A DNA stretch of 29,576 nt from Clostridium sp. CAG:452 (GTDB taxonomy: Bacteria > Bacillota > Clostridia > TANB77 > CAG-508), in NCBI GenBank assembly GCA_000434035.1, contig FR893524.1, forward strand, positions 196,517 through 226,092, written 5' to 3'. Position 1 is the first letter of the stretch, and every line of letters begins with the position of its first letter. Positions 22,850 to 29,576 of this stretch are shown here, piece after piece. The notes under the pieces were generated by a model that saw only the letters and a program-made list of their open reading frames with translations, was not told the origin of the DNA and did no database searches. The position numbers and the translations under genes were made by a program.

Positions 22850-24727
22850 ATGGAAAAATATTATAATGATGCAATTATAGGTAATAAAGAAATAACAGCA
22901 AGTTATACAAAAAAAGGAGAATTATTGAGAGTATTTTACCCAAACACGGATTACAGGCAATTTGTAGATTATTTTCATACAGGAGTAAAAATAAATGATT
23001 CAAACATGATTTATTTACATGATGACATAAATAATCAATATGAGCAATATTTTACAGAAAATACAAATATATTAAACACAAAAATATTAAATACATATTT
23101 TGAATTAAATATTTTACAAACAGATTTTGTATGTATAAATAAAAATGTAATTGTAAAAAAATATAAATTCAAAAACCAAAACAATATAGATTTAAATGTA
23201 AGCTTTATAATACATTCTGCTTTACTTACAAATGATAACAATCAAGCAAGTGGCTACTATGTTAATGATAGCCTAGTTCAATACATGCATGATTATACAT
23301 TTTCTATTTGTTCAAATAATAAAGTAAAAGCTTCACAAATAAATAATAATGAAGCTAACATAGAAAACGGTGTAATTTGGGATAAAGATTATATAGGAAT
23401 GTCAAATGATTCAAGTATTTGCTATGACTTAGGAACATTAAAACCAAATGAAGAAAAAGAATTAGATATATATATAACAGTTTCTCAAGGTTCATCAATA
23501 AAAGAAATAGAAACAAAAATTGCAGAAGCAAAAAATATAGATGTAAAAAAGGAATTAGACAAAGCAAAGAAACATTGGGAAAAATATGTAAAAGAACATG
23601 ATACAATAAAACTTCCAGAATCTAATACTAAATACATGAAAAAACTAGAAAAAATATATAAAAGAACAATATTACTTTATCCATTACTTACAAACGAACT
23701 AACAGGAGGAATATCAGCAGCAGTAGAGATAGATGAAAACCGTACAAAATGCGGAAGATACTCTTATTGTTGGCCAAGAGATGCAATATTTATAACAAAT
23801 TCATTAGATATATTAGGAATGACAAAAGAAACAGAAAAATACTACAAAACATTTTGCAAAATGACACAAAGCAAAAATGGAATGTGGGAGCAAAGATTTT
23901 ATACAGATGGAAGTTTAGCTCCTTGCTGGGGATATCAAATAGATGAAACAGCAAGCGTAGTATATGGAATTTATAATCATTATGGACATACAAAAAACAC
24001 CAAATTCTTAAAAGACACGTTAAGAATGAGTGAAAGTGCTATAAAATTCTTAAAGAAATATGTACAAAATGTTTTAGATGAAAAAGAAGAAGAATATAAA
24101 AGCTATGATTTGTGGGAAGAAAACGAGGGAATACACACATATTCACTTGCAACAATCTTTTCAAGTTTTGATGCAATGATAAAAATATATGAAATAGTAA
24201 AACCAGAGTTCGAAAAAAATAGATTAAAAATAGAAAAAATTGAAAAAGAATTACAAATATTAAGAAAATATCTAGTAGAAATTAAAAACTACATATTAAA
24301 AAATTTATATGATAACAACAAAAAAACATTTATAAGAAATAAAGATCAAAAAATGGATATAAGTTTACTAGGATTAGTTACACCATTTAAAGTAATAGCA
24401 GCAAAAGAAAAGAAAATGCTAAACACATTAGAAAGAATAGAACTAACATTAAGAACATATACAGGTGCCTATTTAAGATATGAAGGAGATAACTATGCGG
24501 GAGGAAATCCATGGGTAATAGCAAACTTATGGATGGCAGAATATTGCTTAGAAGCAGGAAATAAAAAGAAAGCAAGAGAATGTTTTGAGTTTGTTGTAAA
24601 AACAGCAACAGAACATGGATATTTGGCAGAACAAATAGACAATAGCACAATGCAAGCAAAATGGGTAATAGGATTAGGATGGTCACATGCGATGTTTATT
24701 GATGTATTGCAAAAACTATACAAATAA
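22850..24727 (+). CDS. Glycoside hydrolase family 15 enzyme (glucoamylase-like)
   Basis: GH15 enzymes release glucose from the ends of alpha-glucans by inversion. The 625-residue protein has an N-terminal beta-rich domain (about residues 1-230), a helical linker and an (alpha/alpha)6 barrel. Barrel motifs are YCWPRDA, MWEQRFYTDGSLAPCWGYQ and IDETASVVYG. The general-acid region is YDLWEENEGIHTYSLAT (Glu at about 423-424), with AGGNPWVIANLWMAEY late in the barrel. There is no signal peptide, so it probably acts inside the cell on glycogen-type oligosaccharides, complementing the debranching enzyme at 11906. The start at 22850 has AAGGAG at 22838-22843; a reading from 22835 begins upstream of that site and is rejected. 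Confidence 0.88.
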   Translation: MEKYYNDAIIGNKEITASYTKKGELLRVFYPNTDYRQFVDYFHTGVKINDSNMIYLHDDINNQYEQYFTENTNILNTKILNTYFELNILQTDFVCINKNVIVKKYKFKNQNNIDLNVSFIIHSALLTNDNNQASGYYVNDSLVQYMHDYTFSICSNNKVKASQINNNEANIENGVIWDKDYIGMSNDSSICYDLGTLKPNEEKELDIYITVSQGSSIKEIETKIAEAKNIDVKKELDKAKKHWEKYVKEHDTIKLPESNTKYMKKLEKIYKRTILLYPLLTNELTGGISAAVEIDENRTKCGRYSYCWPRDAIFITNSLDILGMTKETEKYYKTFCKMTQSKNGMWEQRFYTDGSLAPCWGYQIDETASVVYGIYNHYGHTKNTKFLKDTLRMSESAIKFLKKYVQNVLDEKEEEYKSYDLWEENEGIHTYSLATIFSSFDAMIKIYEIVKPEFEKNRLKIEKIEKELQILRKYLVEIKNYILKNLYDNNKKTFIRNKDQKMDISLLGLVTPFKVIAAKEKKMLNTLERIELTLRTYTGAYLRYEGDNYAGGNPWVIANLWMAEYCLEAGNKKKARECFEFVVKTATEHGYLAEQIDNSTMQAKWVIGLGWSHAMFIDVLQKLYK

Positions 24728-24730
24728 AAA

Positions 24731-24784
24731 AAATGAAAATCAGTATCTTGGCAAAATGCACAATCTATTAATTTTGATTTGTTT
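24731..24784. repeat. Family B repeat, internally deleted copy (54 bp)
   Basis: The left 20 bases (24731-24750) match 14478-14497 at 18 of 20 positions. The right 32 bases (24753-24784) match 14563-14594 at 29 of 32, ending in the same TTTTGATTTGTTT. About 65 central bases of the full copy, including the GC-rich hairpin, are missing. It lies between the GH15 and radA genes. Confidence 0.7.
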
Positions 24785-24821
24785 AGAAATGTGATTAATA
24801 TTTTAATTAAAGGAGAATTGT

Positions 24822-26183
24822 ATGGCAAAACCAAGTACAGTATTTGTTTGTAGCAATTGTGGAAATGAATCTTCTAAATGGTTTGGAAGATGTCCAGCAT
24901 GCAATGAATGGAATACTTGTTATGAAGAAAAAATTAATTTAAAATCTAGTGGAAAATCAGCTAGCAAAAAAACAGCGACAACAGTAAAATTAGACGATGT
25001 AAAGAAACAAGATATCGTTAGAACAAAAACAGGATTTGATGAACTAGATAGAGTATTAGGAGGGGGACTTGTTAAAGGCTCCCTAACTTTACTTGGAGGA
25101 GAACCTGGTATTGGTAAGTCTACTTTAATTCTGCAAATATGCGATAAAATTAAAGGGGAAGGACAAGTTTTATATGTATCAGGAGAAGAGTCTGCTCAAC
25201 AAATAAAAATAAGGGCAGATAGATTAGGAATAAAAAACAATGATATTGTATTTTTAGGAGAAACAGATATAGATGTAATAGAAGATGCAATATTAAAAAC
25301 AAATCCAAAATTGGTTATAATAGATTCTATACAAACAATGTATTCAGATGAAATAACTTCAGGACCTGGTAGCGTTAGCCAAGTAAGAGAGATAACAGCA
25401 AGAATAATGAAAATGTGTAAACAGGAAGAAATTACAACAATAATAATTGGACATGTTACAAAAGATGGTAATATAGCTGGGCCAAGAGTTTTAGAGCATA
25501 TGGTCGATACAGTTCTATACCTAGAAGGAGAAAGATATTTTGCTTATAGAATTTTAAGAGGAGTAAAAAACAGATTTGGTTCAACAAATGAAATTGGAAT
25601 GTTTGAGATGAATGATATAGGTATGTGCGAAATTGACAATCCCTCATCTGTACTATTATCAGAGAAAAATGAAAATGTAGCAGGCTCAATTGTTGTAGCA
25701 AGCATAGAAGGTACAAGACCAATACTTGTAGAATTACAAGCATTAACGGCTACAAGTGTATTTGGAATGCCAAGGAGAACTGCGAATGGTATAGATTATA
25801 ATAGATTAACATTATTAATTGCAGTATTAGAAAAAAGAACAGGACTGCCACTTGGAAATCAAGATGTATATTTAAATATAGTTGGAGGAATAAAAATAAA
25901 TGAACCAGCTTTAGATTTAGGCATAATTCTTGCAGTAAGTTCTAGTTTCAAAAATATACCAATACCAAATGATGTAATTGCAATAGGAGAAGTTGGACTA
26001 ACAGGAGAAGTAAGAAGCGTAAATCAAATAGAAAAAAGAATAAAAGAAGCAGAAAAACTAGGATTTAAAAAATGTATAATTCCAGAAAGCAATAAAAAAC
26101 TATTGAAAGATACATACAAATTAGATATAATAGGTGTGCAAAATATTTCGGAAGCGATGAGATGCTTAGAATTAAAGAGGTGA
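24822..26183 (+). CDS. radA: DNA repair protein RadA
   Basis: RadA is a RecA-like helicase that processes recombination intermediates. The 453-residue protein has the N-terminal zinc finger CSNCG...CPAC (first Cys about residue 10), Walker A GGEPGIGKST (about 92-101) and VSGEESAQQIK. The RadA-specific KNRFGSTNE is present. A C-terminal Lon-like domain contains GNQDVYLNIVGGIKINEPALDLG. It is complete and typical. AAAGGAG precedes the ATG. The disA gene starts 4 bases after the TGA stop and its ribosome binding site overlaps the radA end. This gene order is conserved in Firmicutes; in Bacillus RadA restrains DisA activity. Confidence 0.95.
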   Translation: MAKPSTVFVCSNCGNESSKWFGRCPACNEWNTCYEEKINLKSSGKSASKKTATTVKLDDVKKQDIVRTKTGFDELDRVLGGGLVKGSLTLLGGEPGIGKSTLILQICDKIKGEGQVLYVSGEESAQQIKIRADRLGIKNNDIVFLGETDIDVIEDAILKTNPKLVIIDSIQTMYSDEITSGPGSVSQVREITARIMKMCKQEEITTIIIGHVTKDGNIAGPRVLEHMVDTVLYLEGERYFAYRILRGVKNRFGSTNEIGMFEMNDIGMCEIDNPSSVLLSEKNENVAGSIVVASIEGTRPILVELQALTATSVFGMPRRTANGIDYNRLTLLIAVLEKRTGLPLGNQDVYLNIVGGIKINEPALDLGIILAVSSSFKNIPIPNDVIAIGEVGLTGEVRSVNQIEKRIKEAEKLGFKKCIIPESNKKLLKDTYKLDIIGVQNISEAMRCLELKR

Positions 26184-26187
26184 TAGT

Positions 26188-27270
26188 TTGGCAGAGAAAA
26201 CAAAAAATGATGAAGAACTAATCAATATACTTAAGATTATAGCTCCAGGTACTTTATTTAGAGAAGGCCTAGACAACATATTAAAAGCAAAAACAGGTGC
26301 TTTAATTATAATAGGAGATACAAAAGAAGTCTTAGATTTAGTAGATGGAGGCTTTAGAATTGATGAGGAATATACTCCTGCTAGATTATATGAGCTTGCT
26401 AAAATGGATGGAGCAATAGTATTAAGCAAAGATTTGAAACGAATTCTTTTAGCAAATACACAAATAATACCATCACCAAAAATATTAACACAAGAAACAG
26501 GAACAAGACATAGAACTGCAGAACGTACAGCAAAGCAAACAGGAGAGCTTGTTGTGAGTATATCTCAAAGAAGAAATATAATAACAGTATTTAAAGGAGA
26601 CTTTAGATATACAATAGAGGACAGTAGTAAAATAGTAACAAAAGCAAATCAAGCACTTCAAACTTTAGAAAACTATAAAAGAGTCTTTGATACAAAACTA
26701 AGAGTATTAAATGAATATGAATTTAATGATATTGTTACTCTTGACAATGTAATTACATGCATACAGAGAGCTGAAATGGTAAACAGAGTTGCAGAACAAG
26801 TAAAACGTTCAATATATGAATTAGGAGCAGATGGTGTTCTAGTAAAAATGCAATTAGAAGAATTAATAGAAGATTTACCACAAGAAGAATTATTAATTAT
26901 AAAAGACTATATAGCACCAAGTAGAAGATTATTACCAGAAAAAATATTACAAAACATACGATTATGTTCACAAAATGAATTGATACAATCAGAAATTATT
27001 GCTAGATTTTTAGGTTATGAACAATTCGACAACTATGAAGAAGTTGCTGTATATCCAAGAGGATATAGAATTTTAAATAAAATACCAAGAATGCCTAATA
27101 GTATTGTTACAAATTTAGTAAAAACATTTAAGTCTTTCCAACATATTTTACTTGCAGATGTAGATAAGTTGGATGAAGTAGAAGGAATAGGAGAAGTTAG
27201 AGCACGAACGATTAAGCAATCATTAAGGAGAATGCAAGAACAATTTGTATTTGATAATTTAATGATTTAA
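26188..27270 (+). CDS. disA: Diadenylate cyclase and DNA-scanning protein DisA
   Basis: DisA makes cyclic di-AMP from two ATP and stops doing so at branched DNA, linking DNA integrity to development. The 360-residue protein has the N-terminal DAC domain with the MDGA motif (about 73-76) and GTRHRTAER (RHR at about 107-109). A helical linker follows, then a C-terminal helix-hairpin-helix domain (LDEVEGIGEVRARTIKQSL). Start is TTG at 26188, supported by AAAGAGGTGA 5-6 bases upstream. It is tightly coupled to radA and followed closely by a prepilin-like gene. Confidence 0.95.
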   Translation: MAEKTKNDEELINILKIIAPGTLFREGLDNILKAKTGALIIIGDTKEVLDLVDGGFRIDEEYTPARLYELAKMDGAIVLSKDLKRILLANTQIIPSPKILTQETGTRHRTAERTAKQTGELVVSISQRRNIITVFKGDFRYTIEDSSKIVTKANQALQTLENYKRVFDTKLRVLNEYEFNDIVTLDNVITCIQRAEMVNRVAEQVKRSIYELGADGVLVKMQLEELIEDLPQEELLIIKDYIAPSRRLLPEKILQNIRLCSQNELIQSEIIARFLGYEQFDNYEEVAVYPRGYRILNKIPRMPNSIVTNLVKTFKSFQHILLADVDKLDEVEGIGEVRARTIKQSLRRMQEQFVFDNLMI

Positions 27271-27283
27271 AGAGGTGAAAAAT

Positions 27284-28498
27284 TTGAAAAATAAAAACTC
27301 ACAAAAAGGTATTACTATAATAGCATTAGTAATAACAGTTATTATGCTTTTAATATTAGCATCTGTGGCAACATATACAGGAATTGAATCTTATGATAAA
27401 GCTGAACAAATAAAATTTGTATCACAAATGAAATTAATTCAAACAAAAGTGGACGAAAAAGTTCAAGAAGATGGTTTTACTCTTGAAGGATATGGAACAA
27501 TATTAACAGATGAACAAAAGCAAACAATAAATAATGCAGTAGCTAATGGAGAAATATTATCACCAACTGAAGATGACTATAGTAACTATGTAAGATACTT
27601 TTCAAAAGAGCAGTTAAGTACACAATTAAGTCTAGATAATATAGATGAGGGCATAATTATAAATTTCAAAACTAGAGAAGTTATAAGCACAGTAGGATTT
27701 GAATATGGAGGTACAATATATTATACTCAATACAAACTGCCAAAAGGGGAAAAGTTAACTCAATATGTAAAGCCTAATACAACACTATCTGTTGAGTATT
27801 CTAAAATTTTGCAAGATTTATCTTGGGTAATAAAAATAGAAGAAGTGAAAAGAATAGAAAAAGATAATACAGACGGGACAGAATTAAAAACAGAATTAAA
27901 ATTAGATACATTGAAATATGAATTAGGCAAAAAAAACTCGAATGGAGCTGAGTATACTTATTTAAAACAAACGAATCCAAATGAAATTCTAATTTCAGAA
28001 GCCGGTGACTATAGTATAAAGGTAATAGACAATGCCGGAAATGAAACTGAAGAAAAATTTACCATTAAAATTGCAAACCCACCAATGATTAAAGACAATT
28101 GGGTCAAATTGAAAGAGAAAAAAACAATAAACGAAAAATATGAAACAATTTATGCATTTGAAGAAGAATCTGAAAAAGATATATGGTATGATTATTCAAA
28201 TGATGCTCAATTTGCATATGCAAAGAATGAAAATAAGGATATTTTTGTTTGGATTCCACGATATGCAAAAAACAATTCAACAAATAAAATTAAGTTCATA
28301 AAAGGAAATTCGAATATATTTGAAGATAATACAAAAATGGACAATAATTGGACTGTGCCTGAAGAGTTTTCACCCAATGGAATTAAGCTTACTGGATTCT
28401 GGCTAAAAGTAACGGCTCCAAATCCGGAAGGAAAAGGCATAGATACATTTTTAACAAATATAAATAAAAATGATATAATATATGTTTATGAGCAATAA
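27284..28498 (+). CDS. Prepilin-like secreted protein with C-terminal adhesin-type domain
   Basis: A 404-residue protein with a type IV prepilin-like leader. After a short positive stretch, a processing glycine (about residue 9) precedes ITIIALVITVIMLLILASV, a hydrophobic helix. The usual Glu at +5 is absent (Ala instead), so it may be a minor or divergent pilin. The middle has a short beta-rich Ig-like segment (EAGDYSIKVIDNAGNETEE). The C-terminal part has DIFVWIPRYAKN and LTGFWLK, features I recall from surface or phage-tail-like proteins of gut Clostridia. I choose TTG at 27284 because AAAGAGGTG (27269-27277) is 6 bases upstream; a GTG at 27275 would lie inside that binding site. It sits between disA and a cyclophilin gene. 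Function is unproven. Confidence 0.75.
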   Translation: MKNKNSQKGITIIALVITVIMLLILASVATYTGIESYDKAEQIKFVSQMKLIQTKVDEKVQEDGFTLEGYGTILTDEQKQTINNAVANGEILSPTEDDYSNYVRYFSKEQLSTQLSLDNIDEGIIINFKTREVISTVGFEYGGTIYYTQYKLPKGEKLTQYVKPNTTLSVEYSKILQDLSWVIKIEEVKRIEKDNTDGTELKTELKLDTLKYELGKKNSNGAEYTYLKQTNPNEILISEAGDYSIKVIDNAGNETEEKFTIKIANPPMIKDNWVKLKEKKTINEKYETIYAFEEESEKDIWYDYSNDAQFAYAKNENKDIFVWIPRYAKNNSTNKIKFIKGNSNIFEDNTKMDNNWTVPEEFSPNGIKLTGFWLKVTAPNPEGKGIDTFLTNINKNDIIYVYEQ

Positions 28499-28511
28499 GG
28501 AGGAAATATAG

Positions 28512-29258
28512 ATGAAAAACAAGTTAACTTATAGTATAGCAGCATTAATTATAGTAATTATATTAGGAGGCTTTTTAGCATATGGATATTACCAAAAGGC
28601 AACATATAAATTACAAAGACCAATAGTTTCTATGGAAGTAGAAGGATATGGAACAATAAAAATGGAATTATATCCAGATATGGCACCAAATACAGTAAAA
28701 AACTTTATTAAATTAATAAATGAAGGATATTATAATGGGCTAACATTCCACAGAATACAAGAAAGCTTAATACAAGGTGGAGATAAACAGGGAGATGGCA
28801 CAGGTACTACAGAATACAGTATAAATGGAGAATTTTCTAAAAATGGATATAAAGAAAATACATTAAGCTTTGAGAGAGGAACAGTAGGATTAGCAAGACA
28901 AGATTATTCATATTATGCATCTATGGATTCTAGCTTAACAGCAAAAGGATATAATTCAGGATATGCACAATTCTTCATAATGGCACAAGACCAAAAAGAA
29001 TATGATGGATATTATACAGCATTTGGTAAAGTTATAGAAGGAATGGATGTTGTTGACAAACTAACAAAAATAGAAACACAAACAAAAACTGATGAACAAA
29101 CAGGAGAAACATCAACAACTACTACACCAGTAAATGCACCTGTAATAAAAAATATGACAGTAGAAACATTTGGAGTAAATTATGGAGAACCAGAAACACA
29201 TAAATCTTTTGATATAAATTCTTGGTTTATGAGTTTATATGGATTATCACAACAATAA
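28512..29258 (+). CDS. Membrane-anchored cyclophilin-type peptidyl-prolyl isomerase
   Basis: Cyclophilins speed cis-trans isomerisation of prolyl bonds. The 248-residue protein has one N-terminal transmembrane helix (about residues 7-26), placing the catalytic domain outside the membrane. The domain includes IKMELYPDMAPNTVKNF, LTFHRIQ with the catalytic Arg, IQGGDKQGDGTG, AQFFIMAQD and YTAFGKVIEGMDVV. Thr-rich and polar segments follow to the C-terminus. A near-ideal AAGGAGG precedes the ATG. It probably helps fold exported proteins, and the prepilin-like gene 13 bases upstream is a plausible client (inference). The last two bases of its TAA stop are the first bases of repeat family A, copy 2. 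Confidence 0.9.
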   Translation: MKNKLTYSIAALIIVIILGGFLAYGYYQKATYKLQRPIVSMEVEGYGTIKMELYPDMAPNTVKNFIKLINEGYYNGLTFHRIQESLIQGGDKQGDGTGTTEYSINGEFSKNGYKENTLSFERGTVGLARQDYSYYASMDSSLTAKGYNSGYAQFFIMAQDQKEYDGYYTAFGKVIEGMDVVDKLTKIETQTKTDEQTGETSTTTTPVNAPVIKNMTVETFGVNYGEPETHKSFDINSWFMSLYGLSQQ

Positions 29259-29367
29259 ATTGGAATTTGTTTAGTTCCGGATGAATTCAGGACAGTCCCC
29301 AAAATCCCCAGGTTTGGTGATTTTAAGGGACAGTCCCTAGAATTCCCCCTCACACAAATTGCAATTT
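29257..29367. repeat. MITE-like repeat, family A, copy 2 (111 bp)
   Basis: Almost identical to 17127-17236. I see one C/T change at 29296, one extra C in the run at 29345-29349 and a changed base in the right terminal repeat (ATTGCAAT for ATTCCAAT). The left terminal repeat begins at 29257, inside the stop codon of the cyclophilin gene. Its folded RNA form could serve as a transcript end for that operon. Confidence 0.88.
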
Positions 29368-29411
29368 GTATAAAAAAATTTCAAAAAAAATTAAAAAAAT
29401 GAAATTTAGTA

Positions 29412-29440
29412 TTGACATATTAATTAAAATCTAGTATACT
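29412..29440 (+). promoter_or_regulatory. Strong promoter for the tRNA cluster
   Basis: A perfect TTGACA (29412-29417) and TATACT (29435-29440) with exactly 17 bases between. Predicted initiation near 29447 is about 13 bases before the mature tRNA-Val. It fits a strong stable-RNA promoter. Confidence 0.88.
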
Positions 29441-29459
29441 TATTTTCGTCCTAAGAAAT

Positions 29460-29535
29460 GGGCGCATAGCTCAGCTGGTAGAGCATCTGCCTTACAAGCA
29501 GGGGGTCATAGGTTCGAGTCCTATTGCGCCCACCA
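29460..29535 (+). tRNA. tRNA-Val (anticodon UAC)
   Basis: A full 76-base cloverleaf. Acceptor stem GGGCGCA (29460-29466) pairs with TGCGCCC (29525-29531); the D arm is AGCTCAGCTGGTAGAGC. The anticodon loop is CTTACAA with TAC at positions 34-36, and the T arm contains GGTTCGAGTCC. The 3' CCA is encoded (29533-29535). Confidence 0.95.
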
Positions 29536-29542
29536 TTTTTTT

Positions 29543-29576
29543 GGCCCGGTAGTTCAGTTGGTTAGAACGCTAGCCT
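29543..29576 (+). tRNA. 5' part of a second tRNA, probably tRNA-Asp
   Basis: GGCCCGG acceptor 5' arm, then a D arm (AGTTCAGTTGGTTAGAAC) and the 5' side of an anticodon stem, cut off at the window end before the anticodon. The sequence resembles bacterial tRNA-Asp(GUC). It lies 7 bases after tRNA-Val, so both belong to one tRNA operon. Confidence 0.7.

Noticed and set aside
21130..26183. UGA reassignment to tryptophan
   Set aside because: TGA serves as the natural stop of two genes (21130-21132 and 26181-26183), while tryptophans in conserved motifs are TGG.
27275..27283. GTG start for the prepilin-like gene
   Set aside because: The GTG is part of the ribosome binding site AAAGAGGTG; TTG at 27284 has proper spacing and gives a shorter leader, as expected for prepilins.

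Overview
The window is strongly AT-rich DNA with every gene on the + strand and strong AGGAGG-type ribosome binding sites. It fits a low-GC Firmicute of the Clostridia, perhaps one of the uncultured gut lineages (inference). Supporting signs are the DisA/RadA pair, a PdaB-like deacetylase, a YvcK/CofD-like protein, a beta-CASP RNase and a prepilin-type N-terminus of the 'KGITIIALVITV' kind. UGA is a normal stop here: it ends the genes at 21132 and 26183.

Layout. 1-231 is the tail of an upstream gene, followed by a terminator hairpin. 418-5680 looks like one operon: a MurL-like PP-loop protein, TcdA (tRNA t6A cyclisation), adenosine deaminase, ribokinase and a nucleoside hydrolase. The last three form a short purine-nucleoside salvage route (adenosine to inosine, inosine to base plus ribose, ribose to ribose-5-phosphate). 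A terminator at 5731-5780 runs straight into a membrane-anchored polysaccharide deacetylase (5781). Next come a Ca2+-type P-type ATPase (6615-9254), murB-yvcK, a glycogen-debranching enzyme, ruvC, holA, a small membrane protein, rsmD and a coiled-coil protein. ftsK/spoIIIE, a long coiled-coil unknown, a beta-CASP RNase and a GH15 enzyme follow, then radA-disA, a prepilin-like protein and a membrane-anchored cyclophilin. The window closes with tRNA-Val(UAC), which has a near-perfect promoter, and the 5' part of a second tRNA, probably tRNA-Asp.

The outstanding observation concerns the codon CGG. Ribokinase carries one frame break and the P-type ATPase carries six. All seven are identical in kind: one extra C directly before a GGA glycine codon, so the ribosome in the current frame meets CGG followed by A. 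Skipping the C restores a full-length family-like protein each time, through motifs such as TGDGVNDAP. Reading the whole window by eye I found no other in-frame CGG; every other CGG lies across codon boundaries or outside genes. This suggests that CGG is not a normal arginine codon in this organism and that CGGA is read with a +1 shift, or as a four-base glycine codon. A systematic sequence artefact must still be excluded.

Two families of short palindromic, MITE-like repeats are also present. Family A is about 110 bp, with copies at 17127 and 29257; the second copy overlaps the stop codon of the cyclophilin gene. Family B has a 121-bp copy at 14474 and an internally deleted copy at 24731.
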